Assembly (NCBI GenBank): GCA_027021085.1
Contig: JALUVB010000215.1
Location: 1-26,158, forward strand
Source of the DNA: a bacterium
GTDB lineage: Bacteria > CAIJMQ01 > JAADFP01
Direction: 5' to 3'
Length of the DNA: 26,158 nt
Shown: in pieces, positions 13,892 to 24,293 of the stretch
Position numbering within the stretch: the stretch's first letter is position 1
How the letters are laid out: each line of letters opens with the position of its first letter
Program-made: the position numbers and the translations under genes
Notes under the pieces: model-generated
Seen by the model: only the letters and a program-made list of their open reading frames with translations
Database searches by the model: none
What the model was told of the DNA's origin: nothing

Positions 13892-15268
13892 TTACCCGGC
13901 TATTTCCAATTCTTTAAGCTTTCGGTAAAGTGTTCTCCGCGACAACCCGAGCAAATCAGCAGCCCGGGTTTTGTTTCCCTCTGCATACCGCAAAGCAGCA
14001 AAGATAAGTGTTTTCTCTATCTCTGCCCAGGAACCCTCCAGTTTAACCGGTACAACTGCCTCCTTACTCTCGAGTTCTTGCTTGATGTAGGCCGGGATAT
14101 CCGCGGCGGTGATAACATCCTTTTTGGCAAGGACCACCATGCTTTCTATAACATTTTTTAATTCCCTGACATTCCCGGGCCAGGAATAGTTTATTAGGAA
14201 AGTCAGGGCGCGGGAAGTTATTCCCTTTATCTTTTTATTGTTAGCCTGATTGGCTTCTTTGATAAAAGCGTGCACAAGAAGCGGGATGTCCTCCCTGCGC
14301 TCGCGCAGGGGGGGTATATTCAGGGAGATTACTTTTAAGCGATAATAAAGGTCCTCTCTGAATTTCCCTTCTTTTACCTTTCCTTCCAACTGTACGTTTG
14401 TAGCACTTATCACCCTTACATCCACCTTGATGGTCTTCACTCCACCCACCCTCTCAAATTCCTGCTCCTGCAGGACCCTTAGCAATTTTACCTGTACTGC
14501 CGGGTCTATTTCACTTACCTCGTCAAGAAAGAGTGTGCCATGATTGGCAAGCTCAAACCGGCCGGGCTTACTTTCCACCGCTCCGGTAAACGCTCCCTTC
14601 TCATGGCCAAAGAGCTCGCTCTCCAGGAGTGTGGTGGCCAACGCGGCACAATGTACAGCAATAAAGGGCTTATCCTTCCTGTCGCTTCTGGCATGCAGTG
14701 CACGGGCAATAAGCTCCTTGCCTGTGCCGCTTTCCCCCTGAATGAGCACCGGGGCGCGGGCGGGAGCAATTTGTAAAATGGTCTGGAAAATCGCCTGCAT
14801 TTTATGGGAAGCACCGATAAGGCTCTCAAAGCTGTGCCTCTCCTCCACCTGTTTTTTTAATGTTTCATACTTCTCCCTTAAAATCTGGTATTCTTCCCTC
14901 TGTTTCTTTTCCGTAACCGCTCTTTTTATTAAGAGAAGAAATCTATCCAGGTTTATGGGTTTTGTAACATAATCATAGGCTCCTTCTTTCATTGCCTCCA
15001 CCGCATTTTCCACGGTGGCATAGGCGGTGATGACAATGATTAACGTGGAGGGAGAGAGCCTCTGGGTTTTTTTAAGCAGTTCCAGCCCATCCATGCCGGG
15101 CAGGCGGAGGTCAGTTATGACTAAATCTACTTTCTTCTTTTTGAGTATTTCAAGTGCTCCCCGGGCATCTGCCTTCCCAATGACCCGGTAGCCCTCCTCC
15201 TCCAGGGCTGCCCGCATGCCTTCCCGGGCATTCTGGTCATCTTCCACAAGGAGCAGTACGCCTTTCAT
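13892..15268 (-). CDS. Sigma-54-dependent response regulator, NtrC family
   Basis: A 458-residue transcription activator. The receiver domain (about 1-120) has Asp10, Asp11 and the phosphoacceptor Asp53 in [12 protein letters not shown]. The central AAA+ domain has Walker [15 protein letters not shown] and the intact sigma-54 contact loop GAFTGA (within [15 protein letters not shown]), so it should work with RpoN. The C-terminus has a Fis-type helix-turn-helix: [20 protein letters not shown]. The start overlaps the histidine kinase stop by four bases (ATGA), so the two are cognate partners. Target promoters were not found; no convincing -24/-12 element was seen in the window by eye. Confidence 0.95.
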   Translation of the reverse strand: MKGVLLLVEDDQNAREGMRAALEEEGYRVIGKADARGALEILKKKKVDLVITDLRLPGMDGLELLKKTQRLSPSTLIIVITAYATVENAVEAMKEGAYDYVTKPINLDRFLLLIKRAVTEKKQREEYQILREKYETLKKQVEERHSFESLIGASHKMQAIFQTILQIAPARAPVLIQGESGTGKELIARALHARSDRKDKPFIAVHCAALATTLLESELFGHEKGAFTGAVESKPGRFELANHGTLFLDEVSEIDPAVQVKLLRVLQEQEFERVGGVKTIKVDVRVISATNVQLEGKVKEGKFREDLYYRLKVISLNIPPLRERREDIPLLVHAFIKEANQANNKKIKGITSRALTFLINYSWPGNVRELKNVIESMVVLAKKDVITAADIPAYIKQELESKEAVVPVKLEGSWAEIEKTLIFAALRYAEGNKTRAADLLGLSRRTLYRKLKELEIAG

Positions 15269-16365
15269 GCTTGCCTCTTTGCCGGCAGGGGGACCTGCGT
15301 ACGTTTTATAGGGAGATAGATGATTGTGGTGGTTCCTTTCCCGGGGTTGCTTTTTACCTCTATGCTCCCTTCATGCGCCTTCACTATTCTCTGGCTAATG
15401 GTTAAACCCAGCCCCATGCCTTTTTCTCTGGTAGTAAAAAAGGGCTCAAAGATATGAGCAAGGTCCTTTGCCGGTATGCCTTCTCCCTCGTCAGCCACCA
15501 CGATATGCACAAATCCCTTTTTCTCCCCCGTGCTAATTACTATTTTACCGTTCTTTCCCGTAGCATGCAGAGAATTACTGAGAATATTTATCAAAGCCTG
15601 CTTTAAGCGTTCCCTGTCCAGCAAGAGAGGAGGGGTGGATTCAGAAAGCCTTGTCTCACAAATAATTCCTTTCTTTTGCATGGCGGGTAAGAGCAATTCC
15701 AAGGTAGATTTTATCACTTCTTCCACCCTTATTTCACTCAAGGTTAGATGAATGGGTCTTAGTACATCCAGGAAATCCTGCACTATGTTTTCCAGCCTGA
15801 GAATTTCCTCTTTAATCACCCGGAGGTGTTCCTTTGTTTTTTCTTCTTCTCCCCTGTGCACCATTCTTTCCATGAGTTCAGCATGGATTTTTAAAGCATT
15901 AAGGGGATTTCCCAGTTCATGCGCCACCCCAGCGGCAAGATACTGAAAAGAGGAGAACTTATCCTTCCATATCCTTTCCTCTTCCCGTCTCTTCTGCGCG
16001 GTTATATCCAGGAAAGAAAAGAGCAGGTTTTCAGACAAGGTGGTTTTCCAGAACCAGAGGTAGCGGGGTGTTGATCCATTTATTTGCACTTCGCCTTCTT
16101 CTTGCTCTTCCTTTTTCAATGTTTCCCACAAGGGGAACACATCCCCTTCTTCTCCTTTCCCGCCTGTTATACGCAAAGCAGACGGGTTAACGTACACAAT
16201 CCCGCCCTTTGTATCAGTCACTACGATACCTACTGCCAGGGATTCTGCAATCATACGGAATAGCTCTCTCTCTTCCAATAGGCAGGTGACATTTTTCTTT
16301 ATTTTTTCCCAGTGCAGGCGGTGGAGAGTGGCTATAAACCTTCTCCAGTATCCTTCACCCCTCAT
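15265..16365 (-). CDS. Soluble PAS-histidine kinase (NtrB-like)
   Basis: A 366-residue sensor kinase without membrane segments, hence cytoplasmic. A PAS domain occupies about residues 35-125 (SLAVGIVVTDTKGGIVYVN). The H-box is AAGVAHELGNPLNALKI with His149 as phosphoacceptor. The ATP-binding domain shows the N box (LINILSNSLHATG), the G1 box (VADEGEGIP), the F box (IFEPFFTT) and the G2 box (GMGLGLTI). It forms a two-component pair with the next gene, sharing an ATGA overlap. The ATG is preceded by AGGGAG six bases upstream. It is the first gene of the six-gene signalling operon; the signal it senses is not evident. Confidence 0.94.
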   Translation of the reverse strand: MRGEGYWRRFIATLHRLHWEKIKKNVTCLLEERELFRMIAESLAVGIVVTDTKGGIVYVNPSALRITGGKGEEGDVFPLWETLKKEEQEEGEVQINGSTPRYLWFWKTTLSENLLFSFLDITAQKRREEERIWKDKFSSFQYLAAGVAHELGNPLNALKIHAELMERMVHRGEEEKTKEHLRVIKEEILRLENIVQDFLDVLRPIHLTLSEIRVEEVIKSTLELLLPAMQKKGIICETRLSESTPPLLLDRERLKQALINILSNSLHATGKNGKIVISTGEKKGFVHIVVADEGEGIPAKDLAHIFEPFFTTREKGMGLGLTISQRIVKAHEGSIEVKSNPGKGTTTIIYLPIKRTQVPLPAKRQA

Positions 16366-16415
16366 AATCGCTCCCTAATAAACTAGGTTACCCACAAAAG
16401 TGTACGACCCCAAGT

Positions 16416-16440
16416 CTTGCTTGCTCATTGCCTACGCTCC
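16416..16440. repeat. Possible short heptad repeat at the DUF3108 gene end
   Basis: Units CTTGCTT, GCTCATT, GCCTACG and a partial CTCC resemble the CACTGCT and CGCTACT units at 10942-10989. The TGA stop of the DUF3108 gene (16425-16427, minus strand) is inside. Only three and a half loose units are present, so the call is weak by itself. Confidence 0.35.
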
Positions 16441-17120
16441 TGGGCAAACTGCTTCCGGTTTTCCAGCAGGAAGGTTATCCGGCCAAAACTACTCTTCATT
16501 TCCATTAAAACAGGCACGCGTTTTTCTCCCGCCAACCATAATTCCAGTTTTTGCACTTTTTTTGCCGTTCCTTCCAATTTCTTGAAATTTGTACGCGGCA
16601 CCACTTTAATGGCCTGGAAGTAATCATCATAAATTTTCAGCTTCTCTTCCCTGACCACTATCAGGCTTACTTCCCTGACCTTCCCGTGCACGTAAAGGTT
16701 ATACTGCCGTTCATCCTTTTCCGGGGAAAGGTAACGCAGGGAGTAAAAGAGGGAAAGGGGGTCAAGGGTATTGGGCGGAACGGGGGTTATTCTATCACCC
16801 TTGTAGGCTTTTCCTTCTTTAAAAATTACCTCTTCCCTGTAACGGTATTTTCTTTCATGCAATACTTCCTTGAAGTAAGTAAGCTCTTTTTTTTCTTTAT
16901 CCCAGGTGCTTTCCATGCTGTCCCTTATCCGGCGGGTAAGGCTGAAAAGCCCCACGGTGCGCAGGTTCGCTTTCATATGCACCAGAGGGGATTGCTCTTC
17001 TATTTTCACATTCATGCGGGCCACTTTTATCCCCATCCACTTAACTACGTAATGCCATTCTTCTGCGAAAGAGGGGAGGAAGAGGGCAAAGACAAGAAAG
17101 ATAAGCAGGAGATATTTCAT
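16425..17120 (-). CDS. Secreted DUF3108 domain protein
   Basis: A 231-residue exported protein. Residues 1-19 are a signal peptide (KYLLLIFLVFALFLPSFA, cleavage probably before EEW). The mature part begins WHYVVKWMGIKVARMNVKI, typical of DUF3108, with the pattern of a beta-barrel-like envelope protein; RIRDSMESTWDKE, FKEVLHERKYRYREEVIF and TLDPLSLFYSLR are the usual landmarks. The function of the family is unknown; relatives are periplasmic or outer-membrane associated, which would favour a two-membrane cell. The start overlaps purC by four bases. The last residues (FAQERRQ) end in a possible heptad repeat. Confidence 0.85.
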   Translation of the reverse strand: MKYLLLIFLVFALFLPSFAEEWHYVVKWMGIKVARMNVKIEEQSPLVHMKANLRTVGLFSLTRRIRDSMESTWDKEKKELTYFKEVLHERKYRYREEVIFKEGKAYKGDRITPVPPNTLDPLSLFYSLRYLSPEKDERQYNLYVHGKVREVSLIVVREEKLKIYDDYFQAIKVVPRTNFKKLEGTAKKVQKLELWLAGEKRVPVLMEMKSSFGRITFLLENRKQFAQERRQ

Positions 17121-18016
17121 AATTCTGGGAATTTCCCTATTATTCTGCGGTAAGCTTCCAGATACCTTGCCCTGGCTAATTCCACGACGTCCTCCGGCAG
17201 AGACGGACCAGGCGGTGTTTTATCCCAGTCCAGTGAATCAAGGTAATCCCGCACCACCTGTTTATCAAAGTCCTCCTGCTTCTTTCCCGGCACCCAGTTT
17301 TCTTTAGGCCAGAAACGGGAGGAATCCGGGGTAAGGAGTTCATCTACCAGCACTGTTTCCCCTTCTATCTCGCCAAACTCGAATTTTGTATCAGCAATAA
17401 TAATGCCTTTTTCCTCTGCGTATCGGGCAGCAAACTGGTATATTTCCAGGGATGCTTCCTGCAATAGCCGTGCTTTCTCCCTGCCTATGATTTCCTCCGT
17501 TTCCCGCAAGGTGAGGGGCCTGTCATGCTCTCCTTCTTCCTTGGTGGAGGGGGTGAAGACCGGCTGAGGAAGCTTGTCTCCTTCCTTAAGGCCGGGCGGG
17601 AACTTTATGCCCTGTACTGCGCCTGTACTACTGTATTCCTTCCAGGCACTTCCGGCCAGGTAGCCTCTTACCACGCATTCTATGGGAATAACTTCCGCCT
17701 TTTTTACCAGCATACTCCTCTTCTGCAGAATTTGCTCATGTTTCTTTAACAGGGGAGGAAATTCCCCTGCTTTACAGGTAATCACATGGTTTTTTATTAT
17801 GGAAGAGGTTTTTTGGAACCAGAAACAGGAGATCTGGGTAAGGATTTTCCCTTTGTCCGGGATTACGGTGGGAAGAACCACGTCAAAGGCAGAGATTCTG
17901 TCGGTAGCAACGATAAGCAAGGTGTCCCCCAGGTCGTAGATGTCGCGGACCTTGCCTTTCTTTAAAAGAGGAATATCCTGCAGGTTGCTCTCGTAAATTC
18001 CCTTATTGTTCAACAA
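17117..18016 (-). CDS. purC: Phosphoribosylaminoimidazole-succinocarboxamide synthase
   Basis: SAICAR synthase of de novo purine synthesis: joins CAIR and aspartate using ATP. Visible motifs: GKVRDIYDLGDTLLIVATDR and ISAFDVVLP at the N-terminus, ECVVRGYLAGSAWKEY, FTPSTKEEGEHDRPL, and KFEFGEIEGETVLVDELLTP with PDSSRFW. Length 299 residues matches the longer form of PurC. The start is a TTG (18014-18016; a second TTG follows directly). The ribosome site GGAGGTG lies inside the last codons of nadB, and the genes overlap by 14 bases, so translation is coupled to nadB. No other pur genes are adjacent. Confidence 0.95.
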   Translation of the reverse strand: MLNNKGIYESNLQDIPLLKKGKVRDIYDLGDTLLIVATDRISAFDVVLPTVIPDKGKILTQISCFWFQKTSSIIKNHVITCKAGEFPPLLKKHEQILQKRSMLVKKAEVIPIECVVRGYLAGSAWKEYSSTGAVQGIKFPPGLKEGDKLPQPVFTPSTKEEGEHDRPLTLRETEEIIGREKARLLQEASLEIYQFAARYAEEKGIIIADTKFEFGEIEGETVLVDELLTPDSSRFWPKENWVPGKKQEDFDKQVVRDYLDSLDWDKTPPGPSLPEDVVELARARYLEAYRRIIGKFPEL

Positions 18017-19619
18017 TTTTCACCTCCTGGTCTTTACTTAACACTATGTGCTTTCTCCATGCGTCTTTTTCCTCCGGGTAATCCCTGCGATAATGAACCC
18101 CACGGCTTTCCTTTCTTACCTTCGCCGCGTTAACGATAAGCCGGGCAATGGTGAGCAGGTTCTGCAGTTCCCAGCCTTCCGGATAGAAAAATTCACGCTT
18201 CATAATATATCCACACCAGAAACGAATTCTTTCTTCAGCTTCCTGTAGGCTTTCTTCGTCCCTGATTATTCCCACGTGTCTTGACATAAGGCTCTTTAGC
18301 GACATCTTTACGTCCTGCAGGTCAAGCGATAAATGGCTTCCTCCCGGATAAGTATCTCCATAGGGTATTCTTCGCCTGGGATAGGAGCTCCTCTGCAGGG
18401 TACTTCCTGCCTGCTCACCTACAATTTCCCCGAATACCAACCCTTCCAGCAGGGAGTTGGATGCCAGCCTGTTTGCTCCGTGCAGTCCCGAGCACGCACA
18501 TTCGCCGCAGGCATAGAGCCCTTCCAGGCTGGTCTCCCCCCTCTTGTTCACCCGTATCCCTCCCATAAAATAATGTGCGCTTGGCCTAACCGGTATGGGA
18601 GCATACCTTACATCCACGCCTACATTATTGCAGGCCTGGATAATATGGGGGAACCTCTTCTTCAACTTTTTGAACGGGATATGGGTAACATCCAGGTAGA
18701 CATGGGTGGTCCTGGTTTTTAACATTTCCGCAAAGATACCCCTTACTACAACATCCCGGGGCGATAGGTCTCCTTCTGGATGATATTTTTTCATGAAGGC
18801 TTCCCCGAACTTGTTGCGCAAAATCCCCCCCTCTCCTCTTACTGCCTCTGAAATAAGCAAGCGCGCCGCGCCGGCAATATACAATGCAGTAGGATGAAAC
18901 TGCATAAATTCCATGTCCATGACTTCACATCCGGCTCTATAGGCCATGGCAATGCCGTCTCCGGTGATTACCTGGTTATTGGTGGTCTCTCTGTAAACCT
19001 GACCTGCCCCGCCTGTAGCCAGGATGGTTTTTTTGGCCAGAATGGCTATAAAACCTTCCTTTTCCCGGAAGCCCAGCACCCCCAGGCAGGTATCCCTCTC
19101 CACCAGTAAATCCACGGCGAAGGTAAATTCCGAAAAGGAGATGTTGGGGGTGACCATCACCCGGGCTATCAAGACGCGCGAAATCTCTCTGCCCGTAGCA
19201 TCACCTCCGGCATGGAGTATACGGCTATGGGAGTGACCGCCTTCCCGGGTAAGATGAAACTTTCCCCCTTTCGTATCAAAGGTGGCTCCCCACTTCACTA
19301 ATTCCTCTACTCTCGCCCTTCCTTTTTCTACCAGTATTTTCACCACTTCCGGGTTATTAAGGTCCCTGCCTGCCTTCAGGGTGTCTGTAAGATGGGAGGT
19401 AGTGTCTTCTGAAGATATTGGTACAGCCACGCCGCCCTGGGCTTCAAAGGTATTGGAGTCGATGAGTTTTCCCTTGGTGATGAGCAGCACCTTGCCGTAT
19501 TCGGATAGCTTAATGGCACACCGCAGGGCCGCCACCCCGCTCCCCACTACTAAGAAATCAGTGTACAGGTGAGGAATGCCGGTTCCCTTGGGGCTTACCA
19601 GGCTCTCTTTCTTTTTCAT
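18003..19619 (-). CDS. nadB: L-aspartate oxidase
   Basis: FAD enzyme that oxidises L-aspartate to iminoaspartate, the first step of de novo NAD synthesis. The FAD-binding motif is FLVVGSGVAALRCAIKLSEY; also seen are AQGGVAVPISSEDTTSHL, the active-site segment REGGHSHSRILHAGGDATG, FMQFHPTAL, and RPSAHYFMGGI with CACSGLHGANRLASNSLLEG. Starting at 19619 it has 538 residues, normal for NadB. That ATG overlaps the deacetylase stop by four bases and follows GGGGAAAGAG; an in-frame ATG at 19637 lacks a ribosome site. Its reaction product needs NadA and NadC, which are not in the window. The 3' end carries the purC ribosome site. Confidence 0.95.
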   Translation of the reverse strand: MKKKESLVSPKGTGIPHLYTDFLVVGSGVAALRCAIKLSEYGKVLLITKGKLIDSNTFEAQGGVAVPISSEDTTSHLTDTLKAGRDLNNPEVVKILVEKGRARVEELVKWGATFDTKGGKFHLTREGGHSHSRILHAGGDATGREISRVLIARVMVTPNISFSEFTFAVDLLVERDTCLGVLGFREKEGFIAILAKKTILATGGAGQVYRETTNNQVITGDGIAMAYRAGCEVMDMEFMQFHPTALYIAGAARLLISEAVRGEGGILRNKFGEAFMKKYHPEGDLSPRDVVVRGIFAEMLKTRTTHVYLDVTHIPFKKLKKRFPHIIQACNNVGVDVRYAPIPVRPSAHYFMGGIRVNKRGETSLEGLYACGECACSGLHGANRLASNSLLEGLVFGEIVGEQAGSTLQRSSYPRRRIPYGDTYPGGSHLSLDLQDVKMSLKSLMSRHVGIIRDEESLQEAEERIRFWCGYIMKREFFYPEGWELQNLLTIARLIVNAAKVRKESRGVHYRRDYPEEKDAWRKHIVLSKDQEVKIVEQ

Positions 19620-20332
19620 TTTTTTCTCTTTCCCCATTCTACATAGCGGATAAATTTTATCAAGCTGTGGTTGTATTTTATCCCCATTCTTCTGATTTCG
19701 TAGCGGTCACGGCCTGGACCTCGCCAGGTAGTAAAGGCAGCCCGATACCCGCATTCCCGGGCAATTTTTTTGACCAGGTCGTTGTAAGTACCGTATGGGT
19801 AGGCCAAAAATTCTATTTTCTTGTGCAATTTATCCTCCAGGATTCCCTTTGCGGTTTTAAGCTCTTCTCTCAGCTCGCCGGCACTTAATTTTTCCAGGTG
19901 CCTATGGGTAAGCCCATGTGACTGGAATTCGATCCCATAATCATGCATTTCCAGAATCTGCTCCCAGGTAAGCAACTCTTCGGGGTGCTGTTCTTCTGAT
20001 TCCTCCCAGGCAACCTTTTTGCCTACATCACCTGCTACCAGAAAAATGGTGGCTGTGAAGCCAAATTTTTTGAGCAGCGGAAAGGCAAATTCGTAATTGT
20101 TCCTGAACCCGTCGTCAAAGGTGATAAGAACAGCCCGTGACCTGTTCCCATTCTCTAAATACTCCCGGCAGGCGAAGGTACGGAAGTTGCGCAAGCAAAG
20201 GTAGCGGAGGTGACGGGAAAAGTTTTCCGGTGTGACGAACAGGTTCTGAAGTTTTACCTCCTGCGCAGGATAGCCAATTTTATGGTAGAAAATTACAGGA
20301 GTCCTCACAAATTTTACTTTCCCTCTTTCCAC
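19616..20332 (-). CDS. Polysaccharide deacetylase family protein
   Basis: A NodB-homology (CE4) metal-dependent deacetylase of about 238 residues. Motif 1 is LITFDDGF (catalytic base and metal Asp), motif 2 is SHGLTHRHLEKL (metal histidines), motif 3 is LAYPYGTYND. The N-terminal VIFYHKIG is common in the group that acts on cell-surface polysaccharide or on small N-acetyl sugars. No signal peptide is seen, so it may act in the cytoplasm or at the membrane surface. The start is uncertain: GTG at 20330-20332 has no spaced ribosome site and is part of a hairpin stem, whereas GTG at 20306-20308 lies 12 bases after GAGGG. It overlaps nadB by four bases. Confidence 0.85.
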   Translation of the reverse strand: MERGKVKFVRTPVIFYHKIGYPAQEVKLQNLFVTPENFSRHLRYLCLRNFRTFACREYLENGNRSRAVLITFDDGFRNNYEFAFPLLKKFGFTATIFLVAGDVGKKVAWEESEEQHPEELLTWEQILEMHDYGIEFQSHGLTHRHLEKLSAGELREELKTAKGILEDKLHKKIEFLAYPYGTYNDLVKKIARECGYRAAFTTWRGPGRDRYEIRRMGIKYNHSLIKFIRYVEWGKRKK

Positions 20333-20352
20333 TCCGGGGTACTGCCGGAGTG
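20330..20352. other. Perfect hairpin between gyrB and the deacetylase gene
   Basis: CACTCCGG (20330-20337) and CCGGAGTG (20345-20352) pair perfectly around a 7-base loop. In the transcribed (minus) direction no T-run follows, so it is not a standard terminator. The stem includes the possible GTG start of the deacetylase gene. It could stabilise or split the gyrB message, or limit translation of the next gene. Confidence 0.5.
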
Positions 20353-20390
20353 ACTTTTACTGCTGCTACAATTATCTACGCTCATACCGT

Positions 20391-23038
<2,648 letters not shown>

Positions 23039-23048
23039 GGGAGAAACA

Positions 23049-24137
23049 TCAGATTTTCATAGGCATGACTACATACAGAAAACCTTCTCTTTCTGACGGC
23101 TTGATAAGCCCTGGCTCTTCCACCCCGTTCACCCCGAAAACTATGGTATCTTCCTCTATTACATTCAACACATCCAGTACCAGCACGGGATCAAAGGATA
23201 TTTCCAAGGGCTCTCCCTGTAATTCAATATTGATTTCCTCGGAAGATTCCCCTGCATCGGGCACCCGGGTAGAAACCATGAGGCTGGCATCCTGGAACTT
23301 TAATTTCATGGAAAGAGACTTCTCTTTGGTCATTATATACGCCCTTTTTACCGCATCCTTAAAGTCTTCCCTGTTTATTCTTGCTTCTGTTTTAAATGTT
23401 CTGGGTATAACAACTTTATAATCGGGAAATTCCCCCTCTATTATCCGGGTAGTCAGGGAAACACCTTTTTGAGAAAATTTAATTTGCTTATCTCCCCACA
23501 AAATAGTTACAGGTTCATCTTTCATGATTCTGCTTACCTCAAGACATGCTTTTAAGGGTAATATTGCCTCAACTTCCACGGGTGAAGGCAGGGTGATTTC
23601 TTCTGTTACACAGGATAGCCTCCTGGTATCCGTGGAAACCATACTTATCAGGTTTTCAAATACTGTTATATAAATACCATTCAACATGTACTGCGTTTCT
23701 TCGTGAGAAACAGCAAAAGAAGTCTTTTTTACCATGTGCTTCAAAGTGCTACCATCAATTTTTATTTCCCTTCCCTTAACTTCCGGGATATTGGGGAAAT
23801 CATCAGGAGATAAGTAATTTATCTTGGCCCATATTTTTTCCTGTTTAAATGTGACGAAGTTTTCTTCAGAGAAAATGGAAATTACCCCGGAGGGAAATTC
23901 TCTTACTAAATCAAACACTTTTTTACCAGGGAGAGTTATAGTTCCTTCTTCGATTATTTCCCCGGGTATTTTTACATCTATGCCTACCTCCAAGTCAGTA
24001 GCCAATATGGAAATATTTCCCCCTTGTACTTTAAATAAGTAGTAAGAAAGAATAGGCAGGGTAGAGCGGGAACTTAATATTCCCTGGCATGAAATTAAAC
24101 CATTCAATAAATCTTCTTTTTCCACTTTTATTTTCAT
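23049..24137 (-). CDS. dnaN: DNA polymerase III beta subunit (sliding clamp)
   Basis: The ring clamp that holds DNA polymerase III on DNA. At 362 residues it has the usual size and three-domain layout. Landmarks: CQGILSSRSTLPILSYYLFK at the start, ILATDLEVGIDVKIPG, WAKINYLSPDDFPNIPEV, SVAVSHEETQYMLNGIYI-like segment (here FAVSHEETQYMLNGIYI), STDTRRLS, and GEFPDYKVVIPRTFKT; the end VVMPMKI is the normal C-terminal peptide of the clamp. A strong GAGGAGG ribosome site lies at 24146-24152. A promoter and DnaA boxes lie upstream, between dnaA and dnaN. dciA and gyrB follow at 10 and minus 4 bases. Confidence 0.97.
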   Translation of the reverse strand: MKIKVEKEDLLNGLISCQGILSSRSTLPILSYYLFKVQGGNISILATDLEVGIDVKIPGEIIEEGTITLPGKKVFDLVREFPSGVISIFSEENFVTFKQEKIWAKINYLSPDDFPNIPEVKGREIKIDGSTLKHMVKKTSFAVSHEETQYMLNGIYITVFENLISMVSTDTRRLSCVTEEITLPSPVEVEAILPLKACLEVSRIMKDEPVTILWGDKQIKFSQKGVSLTTRIIEGEFPDYKVVIPRTFKTEARINREDFKDAVKRAYIMTKEKSLSMKLKFQDASLMVSTRVPDAGESSEEINIELQGEPLEISFDPVLVLDVLNVIEEDTIVFGVNGVEEPGLIKPSEREGFLYVVMPMKI

Positions 24138-24150
24138 ACTACTTTCCTCC

Positions 24151-24293
24151 TCTTTTATATTTAATTAAACTTAGTACTCTTAGTAATAACGCTGTGGATA
24201 TAGAGGTATAACCTTTTAACCTCTCATTATTACTTAACTTAGGGGTAATATAACCTGTTGATAAAATAAGCCAAGAATTCCTCATTATCCACC
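24151..24293 (-). other. Predicted oriC unwinding region (DnaA boxes, DnaA-trio, AT-rich tract)
   Basis: Read in the direction of dnaA transcription: box TTATCCACC (24285-24293, overlapping the dnaA stop), box TTATCAACA (24256-24264), box ATATCCACA (24193-24201), then GCG (24190-24192), triplets TTA-TTA-CTA (24181-24189), AGA-GTA-CTA (24172-24180) and an AT-rich stretch (24151-24171). Each box differs from TTATCCACA at one position. The order box, GC, trio, AT-rich is that of the B. subtilis basal unwinding system, in the same place (dnaA-dnaN) and the same direction. Function is inferred from this match; it was not tested. Confidence 0.6.
24247..24274 (-). promoter_or_regulatory. Predicted dnaN promoter containing a DnaA box
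   Basis: -35 box TTGGCT (24269-24274) and -10 box TATATT (24247-24252) with a 16-base spacer. The DnaA-box-like TTATCAACA lies wholly inside the spacer, so DnaA binding could repress dnaN, dciA and gyrB transcription. The predicted leader of about 100 bases would span the DnaA-trio. Confidence 0.5.

Noticed and set aside
13892-16424. Sigma-54 (-24/-12) promoter for the NtrC-type regulator or its targets
   Set aside because: No GG-N10-GC element with the right context was found by eye upstream of genes in the window.
20330-20352. Hairpin read as a rho-independent terminator of gyrB
   Set aside because: In the direction of transcription it is followed by GAAAGAGGG, not by T residues. The few T residues are on the other side.
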